Below, piece by piece: positions 10,873-21,639 of a stretch of DNA of 64,000 bases. Source of the stretch: Deroplatys truncata (Eukaryota; Arthropoda; Insecta; Mantodea; Mantidae); NCBI GenBank assembly GCA_030765065.1, contig CM060977.1, positions 131,940,295-132,004,294 on the forward strand, given 5' to 3'. The translations under genes were made by a program, and so were the position numbers. Position 1 is the stretch's first letter. Every line of letters starts with the position of its first letter. A model generated the notes under the pieces. It saw only the letters and a program-made list of their open reading frames with translations. It was not told where the DNA came from and made no database searches.

Positions 10873-12100
10873 TAATAATCAAATCAAAACTATAATCATT
10901 ACAGTTAAAATTCAAATCAAAATTATATATTCAAACTACTGTTACTGGTAACCGGCAACATAAAATAACTGGTATCCAGCTATTCCCAATTTCTAAACTA
11001 AACAAAGTAAAGATAACAAGTCTCTATTCTAAATTAAACTATATTCTAACCACTGGTATCCAGCGGTTAAGGTACTGGTAACCAGTACCCAAACTACACT
11101 TAATATAAATATTAATTTTCAACTAATGATAACAATTAATTTCTTTAATATCATACCAAGTTCTAAGTGTTGCGTATAATATTATTTATTCTATTTATCC
11201 CTACTAATAATTTCAACAAAATTCAAAATTCTATCTGTTGTTTTTTTCTTTTTAAAAACTACTACTTTAAATACATTTTCCTCAAAATATATACCTGAAC
11301 GTTTCTGTTTTCTTAATATACTTTAAATGTTTTACAGTGCTCAATAATTTTATTAAACTTATCACTCACTCTGAATTAAACTTACCTTTCTTTTTCACTC
11401 CACTTAACACAATAATCACTGTATTTATTACCTTGCTATAAAATCATCATTTCATTTTCTCTTTAAGAATCATATTTCACTGCACTTAATACTACATTCA
11501 CTTTTATCTCCAATTACCACCATTCACTCCACTTCCCCTCACCACCATCGTCTTCTTCTCCTCCCTGAAAACCATAACTGCTCCATTCACCACTCTCACT
11601 CCAAACTTCTATTCCTATTTCCTATTGGCTCCTCCCCCTCATCATCGTCCTCCTCGCCCATTTTCTTCTTCTCTACTAAAAACTCCATCTCCTCCTTCAT
11701 CCTGCTCCTCATCGCCTCTTCTTTCTTCTTCCCCAACTCTCCTTCATTTGAACCATTTCCTCCTTTACTCTCTTAATTTTCTTCATTAAATTGTCGCAAA
11801 CTATTTCTTTTAGTCAGCTTAAATCATTTCCTCCATTTCATTACTTTATGCTTCTATTTCTTAAATACAATCATCACTGTCAAAAATTGGTATCAATCTC
11901 TATTCTGCACATAATACTTGAATTCTCTCTGATCTTATTTCTTCCTTGGTTACAGGTGGTAATATTACGCTTTCATCTTTTTCAATATCTTGTCCCCATG
12001 CTATTTTGCTAACATTTTAAGCTATTGTATCAAGTTGTGTGTATAAATTTTAATAGGACACGAGGCACGTTAATAGGACACGAGAGACAACCAGCAATTG
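10873..12100. other. AT-rich, then pyrimidine-rich intergenic DNA
   Basis: Between 10930 and 11090 a short dyad (ACTGGTATCCAG or ACTGGTAACC) recurs four times. From about 11510 to 11790 the + strand is very C/T-rich. The minus strand there reads as charged, K/E-rich sequence (GELGKKKEEAMRSRMKEEME), which could be a degraded gag coiled coil, but the frame is broken and no LTRs were found. Confidence 0.35.
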
Positions 12101-12102
12101 TT

Positions 12103-12545
12103 TCAACGCAACGTTGTTTTATAGCAATTTGTTTCAAAACCAACTAAATTCGAGTTCACAATTTCTGCCCTGAAAGGAAGATAAATTGCATACAATTCCG
12201 TCACGAAGTAACTGCACCAGAAATGCTCAAGATTCCGTCGACAGCAAGCAAGCTTACGTCTGCGTCTACAATCCTCTGGGATATTCACGATGTAGTGGAA
12301 TTGGAATCCCCGCAACATCGTCATTTTGAGCACACTAACTCTAACTCCAAAATATCTTAACTTTAATAGATGTGCACGTTGGGCAAACTCTATTTTAATG
12401 ATAATTATTGGTTCTTCCACACAAGCCGTGTGTAGGCTAAAGTTGGAAAGGTATATCAGGTTGAAAAATTCAGTGCCATAGCTGGGATTTGAACCACGAA
12501 TCCCGGCTGTAACATTGAAAACCTTTCCAGCCTCTATTTTAGCAG
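12103..12545 (-). repeat. tRNA-like repeat with long body
   Basis: Minus strand: a B-box-like GTGGTTCAAATCCCAGC at about 12497-12481, with a weak A box upstream. About 370 bases follow that stay open in one frame (155 codons, 12567-12103) but show no protein motif. I read it as a tRNA-headed SINE; the open frame is probably chance. Confidence 0.4.
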
Positions 12546-12660
12546 AATATAAACGTAGGATGCACAAATGGTTTCGATGTCCTCTCTGCCAGATATGGTT
12601 CCATCACATTTTCTTCGTTCTCCTTTTTCGTTCACAAGGAGACTCAAGTGCCTCCATATA

Positions 12661-13859
12661 CACTATGTGATGAAAAGTATTCGGACACCCCCACAAACAT
12701 ACGTTTTACATCTTAGGTGCATTGTGCTGCCACCTACTGCCTGGTACTCATTATCCGCGACCTCAGTAGTCATTAGACATCGTGAAACAGCAGAATGGGA
12801 CGCTCCGTGGAACTCACGGGCTTCGAACGTGGTCAGGTGATTGGGTGTCACTTGTGTCAGAAGTTACGCGAGATTTCCTCACTCCTAAACATCCCTAGGT
12901 CCACTGTTTCTGATGTGATATTGAAGTGGACCTCGTCTGTTGACTAACAGAGACCGCCGACTTTGAAGAGGGTCGTAAAGAGTAATAGGCAGACATCTAT
13001 CCAGACCATCACACAGGAATTCCAAACTGCATCACATCAGAATCCACTCCAACTACTATGACAGTTAGGCCTGAGGTGAGAAACCTTGGTTTCCATGGTC
13101 GAGCGGCTGCTCATAAGCCACACATCACGCAGGAAAATGCCAAACGACGCCTCACTTGGTGTAAGGAGCGTCAACATTACACGATTGAGCAGTGGTAAAA
13201 CGCTGTGTGGAGTGACGAATCACGGTACACAATGTGGCGATCCGATGACAGGGTGTGGCTATGGCGAATGCCCGGTGAACGTCATCTGCAAGCGTGTGTA
13301 GTGCCAACAGTGAAATTCGGAGGTGATGGTGTGGTCGTGTTTTTCCTGGAGAGGGCTTGCACCCCTTGTTGTTTTGCGTGGCACGATCACAGCGCTGACC
13401 TACATTGCTATTTTAAGCACCTTCTTGCTTCCCACTGTTGAAGAGCAATTCGGGGATGGCGATTGCATCTTTCAACATGATCGAACACCTGTTCATACTG
13501 CACGGGCTGTGGCGGAGTGGTTACACGACAATAACATACTTGTAATGGACTGGCCTGCACAGAGTCGTGACTTGAATCCTATAGAACACCTTTGGGATGT
13601 TTTGGAACGCCGACTTCGTGCCAGGCCTCACCGACCTACATCGATACCTCTCCTCAGTTACGCACTCCGTGAAGAATGGGCTGCCATTCCTCAAGAAACC
13701 TTCCAGCACCTGATTGAAAGTATGCCTGCGAGAGTGAACGCTGTCATCAAGGCTAAGGGTGGGTCAACACCATATGGACTTCCAGCATTACCGATGGAGG
13801 GCGCCTCGAACTTGTACTCATTTTCAACCAGGTGTCCGGATACTTTTGATCACGTAGTG
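12661..13859 (+). mobile_element. Tc1-like transposon, copy A
   Basis: 1199 bp, inserted at TA (12659-12660, 13860-13861). Terminal inverted repeats are CACTATGTGATGAAAAGTAT at the left and CACTACGTGATCAAAAGTAT at the right on the other strand, about 30 bp long. Two more copies share these ends (17793-18727, 55574-56810). The element contains a frameshifted DD34E transposase. Confidence 0.93.
12805..13805 (+). pseudogene. Tc1 transposase pseudogene (DD34E)
   Basis: The N-terminus begins near 12805 with ELTGFERGQVIGCHL and NIPRSTVSDVILKW, a Tc1-type paired HTH. Several frameshifts and a deletion near 12930 follow. VWSDESRYTMW (first catalytic D) is at 13208. The C-terminal half is open at 13323-13904 with FQHDRTPVHTA (second D) and DLNPIEHLWD (catalytic E), with 34 residues between them. 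All three acidic residues survive, but the gene needs at least two frame changes, so it is inactive. Tc1 transposases act as DNA cut-and-paste enzymes at TA sites. Confidence 0.9.
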
Positions 13860-13861
13860 TA

Positions 13862-14279
13862 TTTGTCAACTTTCAGTGCTGGATATGCTTCTTCGGTTTA
13901 CTAATCAATTGCTTATTTCCTCTTGCATTCGCTGTGCATTTATAGGACAGTTCTTTCTATTTCGCTAATTATTTTTAACAGTAGGTACTTGATTGTTCAG
14001 TTATAGTTCATTTTATTTAACAACATCCTGTACCGTCGCAATTGGTCTTAGAAAAGCCGCTTCTTCATTGAGAAGATTGTTTTTAATTAACTTGTCTGAG
14101 CCATTGCTACTGCCTGGACAGGGCCTTAAAATCGGCTTAAAGTAAGGTACTTTAACCTCTCCAGCTGCTCGCAGTGGCGTAAGTTGGTGACATCGTATAC
14201 ACTGAAGAATATATTAGCTTACGTTCCTCTAGATGTTTTGTTCGAAAATTCAAATCAGTGATTCTGGGAGTACTGAGAA
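13862..14279. other. Intergenic DNA
   Basis: Nothing recognised. Confidence 0.3.
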
Positions 14280-15400
14280 TTTTCAGAAAATCAAACAAGG
14301 TATAGATTTACAATTTTTTTTCCAAGATATTCACCTTTCACATCTACACATGTTTGCATTCGATGAAACCAGTCCTTAAAGCAATGATGCCACTCTTCCT
14401 GAGGCACTTTAGGAACCAGTTTTTATAATGTTCCACTACTTCGTCTGATGACAAAAAAATGATTCCACGCATTTCATGTTTAATTTTTGGAAACAAGAAG
14501 AAATCACAAGGTGCTAGGTCAGGGCTGTATGTTGGAGCGTCCACAGTTGTGGCCTTAAAGGCATAAAAATACACAGTTGTTAGTTTTGCTGTATGCGACG
14601 AAGCGTTGTCATGATTTAAAACAGATATTTATGAACCAATCGGCAGTAACGGTACGTCTATCTTCTAATGCTATAGTAGTAATGCCCCAATAATGCCATA
14701 GCCCGTTTTATAAAAAAAAAAAAAGCTAGTAACCATCTTCTTACCAGCACTGAGGATTCCTCGGGCTTTTGTAGGCTTAGGTTCTGTTCGAAAGACTCAT
14801 TCAGCCGATTAACTTTTCTTTTCAGAATCATAACACTAAACCCAAGATTCATCACCAGTAACGATATTCCAAACCAAATTTAAAAGTGCCGCTTTGGAAT
14901 TTTTCCAGAGTTTTTCTGCACGAATCAATGCGTTGTTGTTTATGATCGGGAGTCAGTTTATGTGGGATCCATCGACAACAAAGTTTTCTCACGTCTAACT
15001 GTTGATGTAAATTTTTTTGGATTTGACCCATACCAATGCCCAATGTCGCCCGAATAAATTCATAAGATGTCCGTCAATCTTCTTCAAGCATTCTTTGAAC
15101 AGCGGCATTGTTTGCATCAGCAACAGTGTCCTTCCTTGGACGCCCTTCACGAAACTCCTCACTAACAAGAAATCGATCTCTTTTGGAGCAATTATAAATT
15201 GTTGCCTTAGATGAGGATTTATCGCCAAATGCATTTCTAAGCCGATCTTTGCAATTTTTAGACGTTAATGACGATTTAAAATCGGAAAAAATCATAGTAC
15301 GAAAATTTTCTATAGTCAAGTTCATTTTTGGATGAACACAAATTCTTTAAATTATGGTAATTAACAAATTATTACAGCAAATCGAACAAAATATACGGCA
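14280..15400 (-). mobile_element. Degenerate mariner transposon, minus strand
   Basis: The body is a near full-length mariner transposase gene (separate entry). The ends are too diverged for me to fix terminal inverted repeats; the limits given are those of the coding remnant with margins. Confidence 0.75.
14344..15325 (-). pseudogene. mariner transposase pseudogene, DD34D triad present but frame broken
   Basis: Reading from 15325 downward: MNLTIENFRTMIFSDFKSSL and later FREGRPRKDTVADANNAAVQ (HTH domain). After a frameshift comes MGQIQKNLHQQLDVRKLCCR with WIPHKLTPDHKQQR, the linker normally ending WVPHeLt. Then NIVTGDESWV (first D, about 14850), HDNASSHTA (second D, about 14615) and TYSPDLAPCDFFLF (third D). 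There are 34 residues between the second and third D. The three catalytic residues are intact, but at least two frameshifts and a stop after GDESWV inactivate it. It is distinct from the family at 3312 and 34022. Confidence 0.85.
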
Positions 15401-16019
15401 ATCAACCCACAAAACATTAAAAAGTAGCTTCAAATATAAGAAAACTTCATTTCTTTTTAGAAACATCACATTCTAAAATGTTTCAGTATATCCCTTGCGT
15501 CAGATGAATGTGTATCCCAAAGGAGGGGGGGGGAGAAAAAAACATAATCCCATTTGGCCGTGACAATATACAGATATTACTGTATTAACTGAAAACGTTA
15601 TCGTCAAAAATGTATCCAAAATTTAAAACTTCTGCCACTGAATGACAGACAATGTCTGCTACGCCGTTTCCCATGGCTTCTTCGGCTTACAAACAGCTCG
15701 TGAGTTGCATTCTGAAAAATGTAATCTCTGCGAGGTAAATTGTGATCATATCTGGTGTATTCAAAATGCAATGCTATTTAATAGAGAACTAACCATAGCA
15801 ATAAGGCATACAGCGAATTCTTATTAGCTTCTCCATAGTCCGTGAAGATGTCAAAAATCGAGTGTTACAGCTGCCAAATATTCAGTTGTCAAGAAGACAA
15901 CAGTCATTCCAAACTTTGTCCCTCGTTATATTGTAGCGTCCCAGGATTGACAACAAACCCCAGCTACCAGGTTGAGACAACATGCGGGGAAGTGTTGAAA
16001 TTACTCTACGTAATAAATC
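15401..16019. other. Intergenic DNA
   Basis: A short G run lies at about 15525. No gene or element recognised. Confidence 0.3.
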
Positions 16020-16021
16020 TA

Positions 16022-17062
16022 CAGAGTGAGCCAAAAGACTCCGAACCGCCTGCGCGGTGTTTTTCCTCTCCGCGTTCTCGGCGCTCGTTGCCGTCTGCCG
16101 CTATCTTAGAAAGGCGCGGATGAAACCATACATTTTTAAAACTACTTTTAAAGGCTTTATTTACCAACTTTACGAAAGTAGATACTGAAACTGGCTACCG
16201 TCGTTGTCCATTCATTTTTGGCACCTCTTTAGGAAAGTATCCATCACTCGCCGTTCACGCTGAGAAATTTCCTGGTGGATATTTTCTTTTAATTTTTCCA
16301 GGGTGTGTGGGTTTGTCTTGTACACTTTATGTTTTAAGTTACCCCGGAGGGGAATTTTATGAACAATATTACCGGCTGCGCGGTGTTTTTCCACTGGGCG
16401 TGTGGAAATATGATAAAAACATGATAACGCACTGCTGCTATAAACAAAGTCACGCTGTTGTGTTTTGGTTTGCAGTGTGAAGTGCAGTTTTGAGTTGACG
16501 GTGATGCGATGTGGTTCAGCTATTATTATTATTTTGTCCTGTACTTAGTCACAAAGTATATTCTGGCTCAGTATATGCTTTCTACTGCACAGCGTGTATT
16601 TATTTATGATTCGTATGTGTTAATTGGGCCAGCTCGCCAAGTGAAAGTACGATTTGTAGAAAGATTTCCAGGTGTAAAAGTTTCAGGCCGTACACCAATC
16701 CATGAGCTTTACAGTAAATTTCAGGCCACACGAAATGTTCAGGTTAAGAAATTTAAAAGACGGAGTTCAGTTCTTACCGAAGAAACATTAGACGACACCG
16801 GTCATCGTTTGGGAAATTCCCCGCAAAAATTCCATGATGGATAGTTTCCTAAAGAGGTGCAAAAAATGTATGGACAACGACGGTGGCCAGTTTCAGCATC
16901 TCCTTTCATAAAGTTGGTAAGTAAAGCCTTTAAAAACAGTTTTAAAAATGTTATATGCTTTTATCCGCGCCTTTCTATGATAGCGGTAGACGGCAACGAG
17001 CACCGAGGACACGGACAGGAAAAACACCGCGCAGGCGGTTCGGAGTCTTTTGGCTCACTCAG
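16022..17062. mobile_element. Foldback Tc1/mariner-superfamily element (family F), copy 1
   Basis: 1041 bp, flanked by TA (16020-16021, 17063-17064). Terminal inverted repeats of about 200 bp start CAGAGTGAGCCAAAAGACTC and, from the right, CTGAGTGAGCCAAAAGACTC. Both repeats include the end of the same transposase gene. The right arm reads CMDNDGGQFQHLLS-type sequence on + with frame changes, and the left arm reads the same end on minus, preceded by KTNPHTLEKLKENIHQEIS. So both ends of the element are 3' ends of one parent. A second copy is at 30456-31235. Confidence 0.88.
16580..16844 (+). pseudogene. DUF4817-type N-terminal domain of a transposase
   Basis: LSTAQRVFIYDSYVLIGPAR followed by RFVERFPGVKVSGRTPIHEL and RSSVLTEETLDDTGHRLGNS. 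Insect Tc1/mariner-superfamily transposases with an N-terminal DUF4817 domain have this HTH-like pattern. The catalytic domain that should follow is absent: after 16844 the sequence enters the right terminal repeat and resumes only at the last residues of the protein. The ORF can be extended upstream to 16509, but that part looks non-coding. Confidence 0.7.
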
Positions 17063-17204
17063 TAGATTAGCATAACATTATGACGCCTCACAGCGCCAGA
17101 TATTTAAGCTGACGTAATTGAGTTCAGAGGGATAGACCACCACGAAAACGGATACAGAAATCTCCACGCTGGTCGTGGTCACAACGTGTACTTTTATAAC
17201 TTGT

Positions 17205-17300
17205 GAAGGGCGGAGTGACCCAGGCGGAAACGTCTATGGCCCGGATTCAGGAGATCCCAGGCTCAAACACTTACTTACTACATTTAATTTCCTCTTCTTC
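17205..17300 (+). repeat. tRNA-like SINE head
   Basis: A box GAGTGACCCAGGCGGAAACG and a weak B box CAGGCTCAAACAC follow the same spacing as the SINE heads at 1-262 and 57165. The body is short and not clearly alignable. Confidence 0.4.
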
Positions 17301-17790
17301 ACCACCATACCAGGCATTGGGCTGATCATCCATCGTGGATATGCTATCATCCAGAGTTTGCTTGCGCTTGACCCAAGGCATTGGCTTGTAAGTCCATGGG
17401 GGCGTAAGTTCTACAAAGAGGAGGGTAATCCGTTAAAGAAGAAGAAGAACTGAATAAGAAGCAATTATAAACTGAGGTACTTAGCCGTAGGGCTTATAAT
17501 AGTATACCCAGAGTTCTCATTGTCATCGGGACCCGCAGCCCCCTTCTTTATGCCTACCTCTCGGTGGACGCTACAAAATAATGTATAAGGCGCGCGCGCG
17601 GATTCCAAAACTTAAATAGCCTTTGAGTAGACTTCCTCTTAGTGTGTTTATGAAGTGAAGATCAAAGTGAAACTGTGGCTCAGTCGTCGTCGAAATTAAG
17701 AATTGATTATATTAACAAATTGGTCTCTCATTGGTAAAACACATTTGATCATCACAGAGATTATGTGAAGAACTAAATAACCTGTATAGA
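17301..17790. other. Intergenic DNA
   Basis: No gene seen. A short (GC)n-type run lies at 17592-17600. Confidence 0.3.
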
Positions 17791-17792
17791 TA

Positions 17793-18727
17793 CATATGTG
17801 ATCAAAAGTATTCGGACCCCCACAAAAATACTTTTTCATCTTAGGCGCATTGTGCTACCACCTACTGCCTGGTACTCATTATCCGCGACCTCAGTAGTCA
17901 TTGGACATCGTGAAACAGCAGAATGGGACGCTCCGTGGAACTCACGGACTTCGAACGTGGTCAGCTGCTTGGGTGTCGCTTGTGTCAGAAGTCTGTACGC
18001 GAGATTTCCACACTCTTAAAATCCCTTGGTCCACTATTTCTGATGTGATAGTGAAGTGAAAACGTGAAGCGACATGTACAGCACAAAAGCGTACAGGCCA
18101 ACCTCGTCAGTTGGCTGACAGAGACCGCCGACATTTGTAGAGGGTCGTAAAGAGTAATAGGCAGACATCTTTCCAGACTATCACACAGGAATTCCAAACT
18201 GCATCAGGATCCACTCCAAGTACTATGACAGTTAGGCGTGAGGTGAGAAACCTTGGATTCCATGGTCGAGCGGCTTCTCATAAGCTACACATCACGCAAG
18301 AAAATGCCAAACGACGCCTCGCTTGGTGTAAGGAGCGTCAACATTACACGATTGAACAGTGGCAAAACGTTGTGTGAAATGGCGAATCACGGTACACAAT
18401 GTGGCGATCCGATGGCAGGGTGTGGGTTTGGCGAATGCCCGATGAACGTCATCTGCCAGCGTGTGTAGTGCCAACAGTGAAATTCGGAGGTGGTGGTGTT
18501 ATGGTGTGGTCGTGTTTTTCCTGGAGGAGGCTTGCATTCCTTGTTGTTTTGCGTGGCACGATCACTGCGCAGACCTACATTGATATTTTAAGCAGCTTCT
18601 AGCTTCCCCTGTTGAAGGCTAAGAGTAGGCCAACACGATATTGACTTTCAGCATTACCGATGGAGGGCGCCACGAACTTGTACGTCATTTTCAGCCAGGT
18701 ATCCGGATACTTTTTGATCACGTAGTG
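17793..18727 (+). mobile_element. Tc1-like transposon, copy B, internally deleted
   Basis: 935 bp, flanked by TA (17791-17792, 18728-18729). Same inverted repeats as copies A and C, except that the left end lacks a few bases (CATATGTGATCAAAAGTATT). The transposase is readable through the first catalytic region (frameshifted, with a G at the position of the first D: ANHGTQC / NGESRYTMW). The sequence from EEQFGDGD to the C-terminal AKGG is missing at about 18610-18625, so the second D and the E are lost. Confidence 0.9.
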
Positions 18728-18729
18728 TA

Positions 18730-19470
18730 TGTGGAATAAATCCACAAAAACATTTTACTTCTGCTGTGTTAACAACGAAAGAACTTAAAGCATAACTTGT
18801 TAGCTGTTTCGAAGGCACCAAACTAATTAATAAGCTCTGCTTCATCAATGTTATGAAATACTTCTTTCTTCTTCCAAAATAGTACCGGCGTCAATTAATT
18901 TAAGGATACTTACCGTTTAGTTCCAAAGATGTGTCACAGTCGCATAACCTAACAGACGGGAGAGTATTTATTTTACACACGAGGCTTTGTGCCGAAACCC
19001 GCTTCACAGTGTTCTCTCTTCCATGACATTACCAGCGTTTACACTTTGCCGCGCACTCTAACAGATTACTTTATAGTGGGAGACAAGCTTAGCTGAAGTC
19101 ATTTCAATATTTCAGCAATGGCATGAAGAGGACTTGTAGAACCGAATTCCACGATTATTTTGTAAATTGCGACGTACGCTTAAATTCGACACAATTATTA
19201 CGTAAATAGCACACGGACTTTGTTAATTTTCTAAGCTTATCGATAAAAATATGAGTTTCCAGAACTAAATGTATACACCTAGCAAAATAAAAATGCCATT
19301 ACACTAGTCTGCATGAAATCGGATGACTGAAAACTAATAAATGACTCTGACTCACTTTTTTATGCTGATATCAGAACTACTTTTAGTTTTGTTCTATCAC
19401 GTACAGTTTTTTCACAATTTCACTTCAAAAATATAGAGATATAAAGATATTACTTCCGCCACTACACATA
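18730..19470. other. Intergenic DNA
   Basis: Nothing recognised. Confidence 0.3.
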
Positions 19471-19472
19471 AA

Positions 19473-19998
19473 ATTGGGCTTGATGAAGCAATTTGTAAGG
19501 GCTCTACCACAGGATGGACCCTGGTTCAAGTACCTTTCCAAGAAATTTCCCTTCATTACACAACACAAATTAAAGGCTGGAATTTTTGTTGGTCCTCAAA
19601 TAAAGAAATTGATTAAGGATGAAGATTTTGAGAAGACAATGAATGAGAGATAAATAGAAGCATGGACCTCCTTCCGATCAGTTACTGAAAACTTCTTAGG
19701 CAACAACAAAGATCCTAATTACAAGGCCATTGTCGAAACAATGTTGGAAAATTTCAAGAAGATGGGTTGTAACATGAGTGTAAAGGTGCATTTTCTGCAT
19801 TCACTACTTTCATATCTGGGACATAATAGTGTAGAGCAGGGTTAACGCTTTCACCAACATATTAAGGAAATGGAGAGGAACTACCAGGGGAGATGGAATG
19901 AAACTATGATGGCCGACTACTGTTGGATGTTGAGGAGGGACAGCCATCTTCAAGGATCTGCAAGGAAGTCAAAAAAGAGAAAGTTTGAAAAAATTTAA
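19473..19998 (+). pseudogene. Degenerate copy of an arthropod multicopy ORF of unknown function
   Basis: One frame is readable over 170 codons with two in-frame stops. It begins KLGLMKQFVRALPQDGPWF and continues LKAGIFVGPQIKKLIKDEDF. After a stop come SFRSVTENFLGNNKDPNYKA, MGCNMSVKVHFLHSLLSYLG and, after a second stop, RFHQHIKEMERNYQGRWNET then MMADYCWMLRRD. I know this pattern (CNMSLKVHFLdSHLdffP..., RFHQDI, YQGkW, ADYCW.LkRD) as a high-copy ORF found in many arthropod genomes without an assigned function. No ends or target duplications were identified. Calling it transposon-derived is inference from copy number. Confidence 0.7.
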
Positions 19999-20315
19999 AT
20001 GAAACACTTTGACTTCTTGTTTTCTTAAAATATAGTCATGAAATAAATTAGGGGAGTTCTTGAGAGTATTCTTAAAATGTTTCTTGAATAAAAAGCTTAC
20101 CTTGTGTGAAATGGTATTTGAATACTTTTCTACGCTCATTAGTAAAATTGTCAAAAGATTACTTCTTATTTTGTGTAAAAACTTGATGTGATAGAAAAAA
20201 AAACGGAAGTTATTTCTGGAATCAGCATAAAAGCTTGATTCAAGAACACCTACTTTTAAGAAATCATCTGAAAAAAAGTTTGAATATGCAGACTAGTGTT
20301 ATTATTACCTCTTCT
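19999..20315. other. AT-rich intergenic DNA
   Basis: Nothing recognised. Confidence 0.3.
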
Positions 20316-20644
20316 TCCACCGAGTTTCGCGGTAACGTGTGAGGTACCGGGTTGGATTCCCGGCGACCGCTCACTTTGATCATTGGCTTTTAATGGTTTC
20401 CCCGGATCGGTAGGTGAATGATGGGGTGGTTCCTCTTCTACCATGACTTTTCTGCACTCATATCATTTCTTTCATTGTCATCTGTTTCAGGGCTGGAGGA
20501 GCAGGTGACGGTGTTCGCCATGTTGCGGCTGGGCGGTGGAGGTGCCCTTCGTAGAGGTAGGTCGGATTGCTCAGTTAGGACCCGCCTCCGGGTTCTAGGG
20601 CAGAGGTGGGCAGAAGTCAGTTTTGCGTCGACGACATAACATAA
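20316..20644 (+). repeat. tRNA-derived SINE (family B), copy 2
   Basis: A box region GAGTTTCGCGGTAACG, B box GGGTTGGATTCCCGG at 20350-20364. Then the family body CCCCGGATCGGTAGGTGAAT, GGGGTGGTTCCTC, TCATCTGTTTCAGGG and TGTTGCGGCTGGGCGGTGG. It lies directly beside the foldback MITE at 20647. Confidence 0.8.
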
Positions 20645-20646
20645 CA

Positions 20647-21059
20647 CGAGGGTCGTCCAATAAGTAAGTTTCCCTATTTTATAAAAAAAAAACATTACAC
20701 ACAATTGATCATGTTGAATTAATTTTATTTATATTGTACAATGCTTCTGTTACTTTTCTACATATTCAACATGCTTTTCCAAGCATTTTTGGGAACGTGG
20801 CACAGGTTTTTCCAAGCCAGTGTTGTATCAGGTCGGGCCCTGTGCTCGCAACCAGCTGTTCACTGATTTGACTTCATCATGGGTGCTACAAGTGCTTACC
20901 TTTGAGTTGGAGGCATATGTGAAAATGCTTGGAAAAGCATGTTGACTATGTAGAAAAGTAAAGAAGCATTGTACAATATAAATAAAATTAATTCAACATG
21001 ATCAATTGTATGTAATGTTTTTTATAAAATAGGGAAACTTACTTATTGGACGACCCTCG
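20647..21059. mobile_element. Palindromic mariner-type MITE, 413 bp
   Basis: Inverted arms of about 150 bp begin CGAGGGTCGTCCAATAAGTA at both ends. TA follows on the right (21060-21061); the left dinucleotide is CA, probably a mutated TA. Both arms encode the C-terminus of a mariner transposase pointing outwards: KCLEKHVDYVEK-stop on + at about 20928-20966 and KCLEKHVEYVEK on minus at about 20787-20756. The two outer ends therefore both come from the 3' end of one parent. Confidence 0.88.
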
Positions 21060-21464
21060 TACAATGCATCCCTCGCAAGAAACACGGAAGTAAGGCACTG
21101 CTGCGAGGGAAGGAAGAGTTACGGTTGTAGAGGTCATGTAGTTTAGTTCACTATTATATTATGTTTAAGTTGAATTTCTACATTTTTGGAACGGTCTTCC
21201 ATTCTCCATGTAATGATTCTTCAAGATAAATTAATATTATTAAAAATCGGAAGTTCTTGAGGGCGCATGACTTCCACAGCTTTTGTCAGACATAGTTTCA
21301 AAAATTCACCCCCTTGCGAAGGTTTTAGGGACCAACGTTTAGCTACGTAAGTATGTAACTAGTATACTTAATGTTGTATTTACAGTCATGATTTTTCGGG
21401 ACTTTCTATAAAATGTTCTTTGCGGTTAACTCCTGCAATAGTTGCGCATGTTCAATTCCTAAAA

Positions 21465-21505
21465 CAACCACCACCACCACCGCCGCCGCCGCCACCACCA
21501 TCACC

Positions 21506-21544
<39 letters not shown>
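21465..21544. repeat. Compound microsatellite (CCA/CCG)n(AAT)n
   Basis: A CCACCG-type run is followed by about 13 AAT units and ends just before the 2.17-kb foldback element. Confidence 0.95.
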
Positions 21545-21547
<3 letters not shown>

Positions 21548-21639
21548 CAACTATAGGTTCTTTCAACAAGAGTGTCCTATCTTTGAACTTAAACACGTTC
21601 TATAAATGATAGAGGTTTATTTCTATTTTTTATTTTGGA

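Noticed and set aside
12103-12567. 155-codon minus-strand ORF as a gene
   Set aside because: It begins in flank, runs through a tRNA-like B box and shows no protein motif; better read as a SINE-type repeat.
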